From the NCBI RefSeq assembly GCF_029525555.1, contig NZ_JAPDHZ010000004.1:372001-436000 (forward strand): a stretch of 64,000 nucleotides of DNA, given 5' to 3'. Of the stretch, positions 46,567-55,689 are shown one piece after another. The notes under the pieces were generated by a model. It ran no database searches. It was not told the DNA's origin and saw only the letters and a list, made by a program, of their open reading frames with translations. Position 1 is the stretch's first letter. Each line of letters begins with the position of its first letter. The stretch comes from Cohnella ginsengisoli (GTDB taxonomy: Bacteria > Bacillota > Bacilli > Paenibacillales > Paenibacillaceae). The translations under genes and the position numbers were made by a program.

Positions 46567-49500
46567 TTGCATCGAATCCTTAAGACAAAAGGTCTCGTTC
46601 TGCTGCTCGTCGTCGCGCTCTTCGCCCAGCTCGGACTCGTCGCGCCAGACGCGAATCGGGCCGCCGCAGCCGACAAAGAGCTGGCGCAGAAGCCCTACAT
46701 GGGCTGGAGCAGCTACAGCATGCAGGTGTACGACGGTCCGTCCGGCGGCTGGACTTCCGCTGCCAAGATCAAGCAAATGTCCGACGCGATGCACGAAAAG
46801 CTGCAGTCGCACGGTTACAACTACATTAATATCGACGCGGGCTGGAACGGCGGCATGGACGAATACGCCCGGCCGATCCCGAGCGAGACGCTGTATCCGG
46901 ACGGCTTTCAGAGTGTAATTGACTACGTCCACGCCAACGGACAGAAGATTGGGATCGATTTGATCCCGGGCTTGTCTCCGGCCGCATATGAAGCCAATCT
47001 GCCGATCTACGGCACCGAGAGCTGCCACATCCGGGACATTACGAAGCAGCCGATCAAGGACGCGGATTTTTGGGGAATCGGCTACAAGATCGATTTCAAC
47101 ACGAAACCCCTATGCGCCCAGGCATACATCGATTCAATCGCGGATCTGATCGGCTCCTGGGGCATCGACTTCGTCAAGTTCGACAGCGTGACGCCGGGCT
47201 CCGGCCACAACGATACGACGATCGACGCGCGCGACGACGTAGCGGCCTGGTCCAAGGCGCTGGCTCGTCATAACATCTGGTTCGAGTTGTCCTGGGCGCT
47301 CGATCACAACTACGCGGACGTGTGGAAAAAGTATGCCAACGGCTGGCGCGTCGACTGGGACGTCGAGTCCTACGACCCGAAGGTCGGGCTAACGCAGTGG
47401 GCGAACATCGCCAGGCTGTTCCCGGACGCCGCGATCTGGTGGCGCGACGCTGGTCCTCGCACCGGCTGGAACGACTTCGACTCCCTGAACGTCGGCAACG
47501 GCGCGATGGACGGCCTGACCAAGGACGAGCGCCAGACGGCGATGAGCTTATGGGCCGTGTCGGCAGCGCCGCTGTACACGGGCAACGACCTGACGCGCCT
47601 GGACAGCTACGGCCTCCAGCTGCTGACGAACGACGAGGTCATCGCCGTCGATCAAGCGGGCCGCCCTGCGCATCCCGTATCGACCGCGACGAGCCAGCAA
47701 GTCTGGTACGCGAACAACGGCGACGGCACGTATAACGTCGCGGTGTTCAATCTCGGCACGAAAGCCGAATCCATCACGGTGAACTGGGGCGATATCGGGC
47801 TGGACGGTCCGGCATCGGTCCGCGATCTCTGGAGCCACAGCGAGCTCGGCACGTTCGAGAAGGGCTATACGGCGGAAAGCGTCGATCCGCATGCATCGCG
47901 ATTGTTCAAGGTGACGGCGAAGAACGGAACGTCGTTCGTCAACGACGACGACACGGGCTTCGTTTATGACGGCGACTGGACGCGCAACGGCGGCAAGGAA
48001 GTGTCGGCCGAGTCGCAGGATCTGACGGTGAACGTTGGCGCGACGGCGCCGGGGTTTGCGCCGGATGCTCTTCAGGAAGCAGGACTCGCGCAAGTTCAAA
48101 CGACGAACGTTCAGACGTTGGCCGCCGCGGATCATTATTACGTGGTGAACGACGACGATTCGGACGTACAGTACGCCGGAGGCTGGAACGATAGCGACAA
48201 TCGCGGCTTCGGCGATTATTCGAACGACGTACACTGGACGGAAGGAAACGATAATTCGTTTCAACTGGCGTTCAAGGGCACGGGCATCGACTATATCACC
48301 GAAAAAGAAGGGTCTCAGGGCAATGTCGCCATGTACTTGGACGGGGTGCTCCAAGGCACGGCGGACACCTACAATAACGACGGACGCTCGGTGCAGCAAA
48401 CGGTCTATCGGATCGACGGTCTCGACGGCAATTCCCATACGCTGAAAGGCGTAAAACAGTCCGGCGGCTACGCGCTGCTTGACGCGCTTAAGGTGCATGT
48501 CGACCATCTGATCGATCCGGCGGCAGCATCGTTCGACTCGGATCAGCCGGCGGACGTCACGACTGCGCTGAAGGCGGATGCCCGCTATCTGAAAGGCGTG
48601 ACGCTGAACGGCGGCGCGCTCGCAAATCCTGCGGACTACACGGTAGCAAGCGGTACGGTCACGGTGAAAAAGGATGCTTTCGCGGGGCTCGCTGCGGGCG
48701 ATGCGACGCTCAGCTTCTCCTTCGCGGGCGGCGATTCGGAAACGAAAACCGTCACGATCAGCGGACAAAGCAGCGCGATCAGTCCAAAATCGGCTTCCTT
48801 CGATAAGAAGCCCGCGAAACAAGCCGACGTATCGACGACGCTGACGCTGAACGGCAACACGCTTGTCGGCATCGCGAACGGAGACAAGGCGCTGACGGCC
48901 GGCACGGATTATACCGTCGCAGGCAACGCGGTCACCGTCAAGAAGTCGTATCTGGCCACGCTGCCTGTCGGCACCGCGCAGCTGGCGTTTACGTTCAGCG
49001 GCGGCGCGGCACAGACGCTGACGATCAACGTGACCGACACGTCCGGCCTTCGTTACGTGCTCGTGAATAACACCGATGCAGGCATCTCGTATAGCGGCTC
49101 CTGGAGCAACCAAGGCGGCCGTCCGTTCGGCGATTACCAAGGCGACGTGCAATATACGGAAATTAATGGCGATTCGTTCACTTATGTGTTCTCGGGCACG
49201 GGGATCGGCATCGTCACGGAAAAAGACAATTCCCAGGGCGATATGGAAGTGTACCTGGACGGACAGCTCGTCTCGACCGCCGATACGCGCAGCGATGTTC
49301 GCCAGGGCTTCCAGACCGTGTACAGCGTCACCGGGCTGACGAACGGGCAGCATACGCTGAAGGGCGTCAAGAAAAACGGCCAATTCATGCTGCTCGACGC
49401 GCTGCGGATCGAAAAGCCGAGCCTGCTCGGCGAAGAAGCGATCGGGTTCGATCCGGCGCAGCCGGCAGACGCGACCGTAACCTTGCTCCGCGACAGCGGC

Positions 49501-51238
49501 AGCCTGGTGGACGTGAAAAACGGCACCAAAACGCTGACGGCAGGAACGGATTATACGGTGACCGGCAATACGGTGACGATTACCGCCGCCTATCTGGCCT
49601 CGCTGTCGTCGGGCGCGGCGACGCTCACGTTCGGCTTTAAAGGCGATGCGTTCAGCGACATCCACTTTACGGCAAAGGACGGCGACGCCTACAGCTACGC
49701 GTTTAAAGGAACGGGATTCGCGCTGACCATGCCGACCGGTCCGTCGCAAGGCGATTTCGAAGTGTACGTGGACGGGGAATCGAAAGGAACGGGCAGCGCC
49801 TATAGCGACACGCTCAAGCTTCAGCAGAACGTATTCCATTTGGACGGCTTGTCGAACGGCATGCATACGGTGAAGGTCGAAAAAGAAATCCGGCCAGCTG
49901 CTGCTCGCCGACGGCCTGGCCTATACGGTGGCCGGCGCGGATGTCGTTCCGCAAAATCCATCGGGCCCGGTCACGCAGACGCCTTCGCCTGAAAAAGTTC
50001 AAGGCAGCGTAGAAGGCGCAGCCGGCAGCGGCGCGGTATCCGTCGACGTGAACCGCACGACGCTTGGCGACGGCACCAAGCGGGATGAATTGTCCTTCTC
50101 GGGCGCGGCGGTCAAGGATGCGATCGCCAAGCAGGCTGCGGCCGGCGCGAAGGCGATTAGGCTCGCCATTCCCGATGCCAAAGACGAAGTGACCGAGACC
50201 AAAGTGACGGTTCCGGCGGACATCGCCAAGCTGCTCGCGGACGGTAAGCTGGACCTGAGCCTTGCGATCGGCGGCTCTAAGATCGTCATACCGGCGGCAT
50301 CGCTCGGCGCAGCCGGCGCGGATCTCGTCTTTACGATCAAGCCGCTGAAGAGCGAGGCGGACCGGTCGGCCGCGCAAAACCGCGCGAACGCATCGAGCGC
50401 CGTGAAGGCCGCGTACGGCGAAAATGCAGCCGTCATCGGACGTCCGCTGTCGATCGATACGAATCTGCAGGGCCATGACGTCGACCTCGTGCTGCCGCTC
50501 GGCGAAGCGGCAAGCGCCGGCACGAATCAACTGGGCGTCTACGTCGAGCACAGCGACGGATCGACCGAGCTGAAGCGCGGCGAGATCGTTGAGCTTGGCA
50601 CGGGGAAAGGATTCAAAATTACCGTGAACAAATTCAGCACCTTCACGCTGCTGAAGCTGAGCGATCAGCCGGCGGCGACCCATAAAGCCTATATTCAAGG
50701 TTTTTCGGACGGCACTTTCAGGCCTGGTGCCGCGCTGACGCGGGCGCAAATCGCGACGATCTTCGCGAGACTGACCGCGGGCAAGGACAGCGCAGGCAAC
50801 GGCCAAGCTAAGTCTTACGGCGACGTATCCGCGAGCCATTGGGCCGCGGCGGATATCGCCGCCGTCGGCAAGCTGGGGCTCATGAACGGCTACGCGGACG
50901 GCACGTTCCGTCCGGATCAAGCGGTCACGCGCGCCGAGATGGCGGCGCTGGCCGTGAAGCTCGCGCAGCCTTCCGGCATGCCGGGCGCCGGGTTTAGCGA
51001 TACGGCCGGCAACTGGGCCGAAGCGGCGATCAAGCAAGCGCAGGGCGCGGGCTGGATCGGCGGCTACGCGGACGGCACGTTCCGTCCCGGCCAGGCGCTG
51101 ACGCGCGCCGAAGCGGTGAAGCTGCTGAACCGCGCGCTGGACCGCGAACCGGCGCAAGCGGGCGACGTCTCCAAGTGGTCCGACGTGCCCGCGGGGCACT
51201 GGGCGCTGGCGGACCTGCTCGAGGCGTCCGCAGACTGA
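46567..51238 (+). CDS. Surface-anchored GH27 glycosidase with X2, sugar-binding-like and SLH modules
   Basis: A corrected 1556-residue secreted enzyme. Signal peptide to about residue 37; GH27 catalytic domain (about 40-400) opening QKPYMGWSSYSMQ, with nucleophile in GIDFVKFDSV (near residue 205) and acid/base in WRVDWDVE (near 262). Then come alternating beta modules: three galactose-binding-like repeats (about 518-648, 828-950, 1028-1120; the last incomplete) and three X2 immunoglobulin-like modules (about 651-731, 739-826, 955-1025), a linker, and three SLH domains (1371-1556) that bind cell-wall pyruvylated polymer. It should be an alpha-galactosidase or beta-L-arabinopyranosidase. The frame break at A5 49880-49884 is cured by four As (KVEKKSGQLLLADG). 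TTG start follows AAGGAG. Confidence 0.9.
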
Positions 51239-51264
51239 CTGATCGTCAAGGCGAACGGAATAAA

Positions 51265-51300
51265 GCGGGACTCTTCCGATACGGAGGAGTCTCGCATTTT
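51265..51300 (+). terminator. Probable terminator of the transport-glycosidase operon
   Basis: GCGGGACTCTTCC (51265-51277) pairs with GGAGGAGTCTCGC (51283-51295), allowing two mismatches, then ATTTT. Confidence 0.65.
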
Positions 51301-51459
51301 CATGAAGGAATCGAATGCGATGTCAACATGACCGATCGTCCTGCGGATACCTTAGATTGTCGTCCATACAGTCTCCTGAAGCCGTGCGCCGATTCGGATA
51401 TCCCGGACAACCGCTTTTTCTTCGCGGATAACGGGTCTTCAACCAGGCGCGCGGCATGT

Positions 51460-51471
51460 ATCGTGTATGAT
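51460..51471 (+). promoter_or_regulatory. Candidate GntR operator before the gntR gene
   Basis: ATCGTGTATGAT overlaps the probable -10 (TATGAT). It is identical to the inverse of a 12-mer before the dehydrogenase gene (52223-52234), pointing to autoregulation. Confidence 0.6.
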
Positions 51472-51503
51472 AAAATGGAGCAAACGTTGAAAAGGGTGAG
51501 CCC

Positions 51504-52166
51504 ATGCCGGACAATCCGCCGTCCCTGAACCGATACGTCCTCGCCGACGAGCTGTACGCGCTGCTGAAAACACGCATTTTGTCCCACGAAATGTCCGCGG
51601 GAGATAAAATCAATATCGACAAGCTTGCGAGAGACCTCGGCGTCAGCAACATTCCGATCCGAGAGGCGCTCTCGCGGCTTTCCTCCGAGGGACTCGTATC
51701 CGTCGTCCCCTTTAAAGGCATGTTCGTGGCGGCGATGAACGCCAAAGACATCGACGAGATCTTCGAGATCAGGCTTTCTCTGGAGTCGCTCGCCCTGAGC
51801 AAGGCGGCAGCCCGCATCCCCAAGGATCGGCTTCGCCAGATTTTGGCCGAGACGAAGGCTCCGCAAGAGGATGCGGACGCGAACCAGGAGTCCGCGAGCC
51901 GGATGTTCAAAATGAACGAAGGATTGCACGGCACGATATTGGCCTACGCCGACAACGAGAATTTGCAGCGCATGGTCGTATCGTTGATCGAGCGGATTTA
52001 CCGCTATTTGAACCTGCTGAACTTTGCGATCGCGCTCGCGGACGAAAGGGAGGAGCACGTTCGAATTTTGAACGCGCTGCTTGCGGACGACATGGACGAA
52101 GCAGGCGCCGCCTTGGAACTGCATTTGCAGCGCGCGCGGCAGCGTCTGCGAGACAGTTTTAATTAG
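51504..52166 (+). CDS. GntR-family regulator, FCD (FadR) subfamily
   Basis: A 220-residue repressor with an N-terminal winged helix (INIDKLARDLGVSNIPIREALSRLSSEGL) and a C-terminal all-helical FCD effector domain whose metal-binding histidines can be placed in MNEGLHGTIL, EREEHVRIL and ELHLQRARQ. FCD regulators usually sense sugar acids and similar carboxylates. It precedes the dehydrogenase and enolase-superfamily genes, and near-identical 12-base elements flank its own promoter and theirs, so it most likely represses both until the pathway intermediate appears. The ATG at 51504 follows AAAGGGTGAG. Confidence 0.92.
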   Translation: MPDNPPSLNRYVLADELYALLKTRILSHEMSAGDKINIDKLARDLGVSNIPIREALSRLSSEGLVSVVPFKGMFVAAMNAKDIDEIFEIRLSLESLALSKAAARIPKDRLRQILAETKAPQEDADANQESASRMFKMNEGLHGTILAYADNENLQRMVVSLIERIYRYLNLLNFAIALADEREEHVRILNALLADDMDEAGAALELHLQRARQRLRDSFN

Positions 52167-52201
52167 GCAAAAACGGGGAACGATTCCCCTTTACGGAATG
52201 A

Positions 52202-52234
52202 ATCATGTATGATACTTTTAAAATCATACACGAT
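52202..52234. promoter_or_regulatory. Candidate paired GntR operator before the dehydrogenase gene
   Basis: ATCATGTATGAT (52202-52213) and ATCATACACGAT (52223-52234) form an inverted repeat with a nine-base centre and one mismatch. Each half is itself nearly palindromic (ATCAT-NN-ATGAT). The second half inversely matches the element before gntR. Confidence 0.65.
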
Positions 52235-52282
52235 TTATGATTTTACTAACGGGCAGCAACCGGAGAAAGGCAGGACAGGCCC

Positions 52283-53044
52283 ATGCTGTTAAAAGAGAAG
52301 GTATGCCTCATTACCGGCGGCGCTTCCGGGATCGGCGAGGTGGCCGCCCGGCGATTCGCGGCCGAAGGCGCGATCGTCGCGGTAATCGATATCGACGCCG
52401 AAGGCGGGCGCCGCGTCGCGGATGCGATCGCGGATGAAGGCGGGCGGGCCTGTGCCGTGGGCGCCGATGTCTCGTCGGAAGCCGATGTCGCGCGCGCCGT
52501 GGCGGAGATTTTGCAGGCCTACGGCAGGATCGACGTGCTGCTCAACAACGCGGCGACGATCTTGCCCAAGCCGCTTGAAGAAGTGAGCGAGGAGGAGTGG
52601 ACGCGCGTCATCGCCATCAACCTGAAGAGCGTGTACCTGACGATCAAGCATACGATTCCCGCGCTGCGCAGCTCGAAAGGCAACATCGTGAACATGGCTT
52701 CGCTGAACGGCCTCGTCGGCCAGAAGCAAAACGCCGTCTACGCGTCTACGAAGGGGGCGGTCATCGCGATGACGAAGGCGCTGGCGCTCGATTATGCGCC
52801 CGACGGCGTCCGCGTGAATTGCCTGTGCCCCGCCGGCGTCATGACGCCGCTGCTGGAGCAATGGCGGCTTCGGCAACCGGATCCCGACGCGACGACGCGG
52901 CTTCTGAACGACATGCATCCGCTCGGCCGGCCGGCATCGTCCGAGGAGATCGCGGACGCAGCCCTCTTTCTCGCCTCGGACGGCGCGCGGTTCATCACGG
53001 GCGTCGCGCTGCCCGTGGACGGCGGCGCCTCCCTCGGTTATTGA
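52283..53044 (+). CDS. Short-chain dehydrogenase/reductase, possible sugar dehydrogenase
   Basis: A 253-residue classical SDR: nucleotide motif TGGASGIG near residue 12, NNAAT, catalytic YASTK (Tyr and Lys), and the C-terminal ITGVALPVDGG. An Asp after the second strand (VIDIDAEG) favours NAD+. It is the first structural gene after the GntR regulator and is followed 28 bases later by an enolase-superfamily enzyme and then a GH29 fucosidase. That order suggests oxidation of a released sugar such as L-fucose to the lactone, but sugar specificity cannot be seen in the motifs. The ATG at 52283 follows AAGGCAGGA. Confidence 0.88.
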   Translation: MLLKEKVCLITGGASGIGEVAARRFAAEGAIVAVIDIDAEGGRRVADAIADEGGRACAVGADVSSEADVARAVAEILQAYGRIDVLLNNAATILPKPLEEVSEEEWTRVIAINLKSVYLTIKHTIPALRSSKGNIVNMASLNGLVGQKQNAVYASTKGAVIAMTKALALDYAPDGVRVNCLCPAGVMTPLLEQWRLRQPDPDATTRLLNDMHPLGRPASSEEIADAALFLASDGARFITGVALPVDGGASLGY

Positions 53045-53072
53045 TGCACTTATAAAATTTAGGAGGATACCC

Positions 53073-54170
53073 ATGAAAATCACGAAAGCCGAAAGCTTTA
53101 TTTTGCACGTGCCGATTAACCCGCCCATCACCGACGCCATTAACGTCGCCACGCACTGGGGCGTCACCGGCGTCCGCATCGAGACGGACGAAGGCATCGT
53201 CGGCTACGGCTATACCGGGACGACCGCCAAGGGCGACGAGATGATCGCGGATACGATCGACCGCTATTATGCGCCCGCGCTTGTCGGCAGGGATCCTTTT
53301 ATGGTCAGGCGCATTTGGGACGATCTCCGCTTCGGGCCGATGCACTGGATCGGCCGCGCGGGCATCGCGCACATGGCGCTTGCGGCGGTGGACGTCGCGT
53401 TGTGGGACATCATGTCCAAGTCGGCCGGCAAGCCGCTCTGGCAGTATCTCGGCGGGCACAAGCCGGACAAGATCAAAGCGTACAACACGAACGGCGGCTG
53501 GCTGAACTGGAGCAAGGAGCGATTGATCGCGGATATGACGGCGATGCTGGAGCAGGGCTTCACGGCGGTGAAAATGAAGGTGGGCAAGCCGGACCCGCGC
53601 GAGGATTTCGACCGGGTGCAGGCCGTTCGCAAGGCGATCGGCGACGAAGCGGGGCTTATGATCGACGTCAACCAGCAATGGAACATCACGACGGCGATGA
53701 CATGGGGAAAAAAGCTGGAGCAGTTCGACCTGATCTGGCTCGAGGAGCCGCTGAATCCCGACGACATTCCGGGCCACCGCAAGCTGGCGGACGAACTGAA
53801 CGTGCCGATCGCGCTCGGGGAGCATGTGTACAACAAATACGCGTTCCGCGATTATATCGCGCAGGGTGCCGTCGAATACGTCCAGGTGGACGTGACGCGG
53901 GTGGCCGGCGTGACCGAGTGGCTGCAGGTGGCCGGCCTGGCCGCCGCGTACGACCTGCCGATCTGCCCGCATGTCGGCGATATGGGGCAGATTCACCAGC
54001 ATCTCGTGGCGGCGACGCCAAACGCCGTCATGCTCGAATACATTCCTTGGATCCGGCATATTTTCGAGGAGCCGATCGAGGTAGCGAACGGATTTTACAA
54101 GCTGCCCCAGCTGCCCGGCGCGTCCACGACGATTTTGCCGCGTTACTTTGAGGAGTATCGCGTTAAATAA
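53073..54170 (+). CDS. Enolase-superfamily sugar-acid dehydratase (mandelate racemase subgroup)
   Basis: A 365-residue metal-dependent enzyme. The base motif is KxK (AVKMKVGKP, near residue 167), the Mg2+ ligands lie in MIDVNQQW, WLEEPLNPDD and ALGEHVYN, and the His-Asp dyad is represented by VQVDVTRVAG and CPHVGDMGQIHQHL. The subgroup includes dehydratases of galactonate, rhamnonate, fuconate and galactarate. Next to a dehydrogenase and a fucosidase, a fuconate-type dehydratase is the best guess, though the protein is shorter than known L-fuconate dehydratases. The ATG at 53073 follows TTAGGAGG. A racemase role remains possible. Confidence 0.85.
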   Translation: MKITKAESFILHVPINPPITDAINVATHWGVTGVRIETDEGIVGYGYTGTTAKGDEMIADTIDRYYAPALVGRDPFMVRRIWDDLRFGPMHWIGRAGIAHMALAAVDVALWDIMSKSAGKPLWQYLGGHKPDKIKAYNTNGGWLNWSKERLIADMTAMLEQGFTAVKMKVGKPDPREDFDRVQAVRKAIGDEAGLMIDVNQQWNITTAMTWGKKLEQFDLIWLEEPLNPDDIPGHRKLADELNVPIALGEHVYNKYAFRDYIAQGAVEYVQVDVTRVAGVTEWLQVAGLAAAYDLPICPHVGDMGQIHQHLVAATPNAVMLEYIPWIRHIFEEPIEVANGFYKLPQLPGASTTILPRYFEEYRVK

Positions 54171-54217
54171 GCGGCGCGGCGCGGAAGCTTGCGCGTTGCC
54201 GCATCGGGAGGAGAGAC

Positions 54218-55501
54218 TTGGGCATGAGAGCATTGCACCCTGAAGCGCAGTGGTTCGACGAAGCGAGATTCGGCCTGTTTATCCACTGGGGGCCGTATTC
54301 CCTGAAGGAGATCGAAGCGTCGTGGCCGCTCCTCGATAAGAGCGACCAGGCGATCGGCGTCGAAGCCTACGAGGCGCTGGCCGACGAATTCAATCCCGAG
54401 CGGTACGATCCCAAGGCTTGGGCGCGCGCGGCGAAGGAAGCCGGAGCCAAGTATGTCGTGCTGACCGCCAAGCACCATGACGGATTTTGCTTGTTCGACA
54501 CGAAGACGACGGATTACAACGCCGTCCGGCGAGGGCCGAAGCGCGACCTGATCGCGCCGTACGTTGAAGCCATGAGGGAAGCGGGGCTTAAAGTCGGTCT
54601 CTACTTCACGACGATCGACTGGTACGATCCGGACTTCGCGACGATCCCGATCGCGCCGTGGCTGGCGTCTCCCAAGCCCAACGTCTACGATCCGCTTCGC
54701 TGGTGGTCGTTTCATCAGCGCTTCGTCGAGCAGCTGCGGGAGCTGCTGACCAACTACGGCCGGATCGACTTAATCTGGTTCGACGTGCCGGGGTTCGGCG
54801 CAGACCGGTGGCGAAGCCATGAGGTAAAGCGGATGATGCTGAATCTGCAGCCCCATCTCGTCATCAATGACCGTCTGCCCGACGCAGGCGATTACGAGAC
54901 GCCCGAGCAGTTCGTGCCGCTCCATCCGCCGGAGGAGTGGTGGGAGACGTGCATGACGATGAACCATCAATGGGCGTACCACGCCGACCCCGATACGTAC
55001 AAGCCGCTCGTGGCGCTGCTCGACACGCTGCTCGAGGTCGCGACCAAAGGCGGTAATTTGCTCCTGAACGTCGGCCCCCGCCCGGACGGCACCTGGCCGG
55101 AGCCGGCGCTCGCGCGGCTTGAAGCGATCGGCGCCTGGCTGCGGCATTCCGGAGAGAGCGTTTACGGCACGCGAAGGACGCCGGCGCATTTTCCTCCGGC
55201 GTTTTACGGCCCGATGACGGTCAAGGGGAACACGATCTATTTGCACGTCAGGGATATCCCCCGCTTCCCGCTTGAGCTGCGCGAGATCGGCGGCCGGATA
55301 AGCGGCGTCAAGCTCGTGAGAACGGGAGAGCCGCTGATCTACCGTACGGAAGTGATCAGCGGATTTGCGGGCGGCGTCGACGGGCATCACAGCGTTCAAC
55401 GGCTCTCGATCGATCTGCCGCAAGCGCTGCTGGACGAATGGAACACGGTGGTGGCTGTCGAATTCGAGGACCTTCCCGTCTGGCCTTCCGGGCGCGGCTG
55501 A
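54218..55501 (+). CDS. GH29 alpha-L-fucosidase
   Basis: A 427-residue protein without a signal peptide, so probably cytoplasmic. The family opening is WFDEARFGLFIHWGPYS, followed by YVVLTAKHHDGFCLFDTKTT and the nucleophile aspartate in LIWFDVPG (about residue 189), then GGNLLLNVGPRPDG. A short C-terminal beta domain completes the fold. GH29 enzymes release L-fucose with retention. It closes the gntR-SDR-dehydratase cluster and complements the GH95 enzyme at 35.1 kb. The start may be TTG at 54218 or ATG at 54224; GGAGGAG lies upstream of both. Confidence 0.9.
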   Translation: MGMRALHPEAQWFDEARFGLFIHWGPYSLKEIEASWPLLDKSDQAIGVEAYEALADEFNPERYDPKAWARAAKEAGAKYVVLTAKHHDGFCLFDTKTTDYNAVRRGPKRDLIAPYVEAMREAGLKVGLYFTTIDWYDPDFATIPIAPWLASPKPNVYDPLRWWSFHQRFVEQLRELLTNYGRIDLIWFDVPGFGADRWRSHEVKRMMLNLQPHLVINDRLPDAGDYETPEQFVPLHPPEEWWETCMTMNHQWAYHADPDTYKPLVALLDTLLEVATKGGNLLLNVGPRPDGTWPEPALARLEAIGAWLRHSGESVYGTRRTPAHFPPAFYGPMTVKGNTIYLHVRDIPRFPLELREIGGRISGVKLVRTGEPLIYRTEVISGFAGGVDGHHSVQRLSIDLPQALLDEWNTVVAVEFEDLPVWPSGRG

Positions 55502-55689
55502 GAGCGAGCGGCGCTTAAGCGATCGCACGCGAGCGCCGGAACTCGCCCGGCCCGGCGCCCGCAGGCTGATCGTCGCCGCCGGCAGCGAACACTTCCCGCA
55601 GTTTCCGAGCCGGCGCTTGTCGTCTCCGCAATCGAGGACTGTCTGGAGGAGGCGCGGTCGTACTAGAACCGGGCGGCGGCGAAACGGTT

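Noticed and set aside
33953-55501. Genomic island or prophage
   Set aside because: No integrase, transposase, tRNA end or direct repeats are visible, and base composition resembles the flanks; ordinary accessory gene content explains it.
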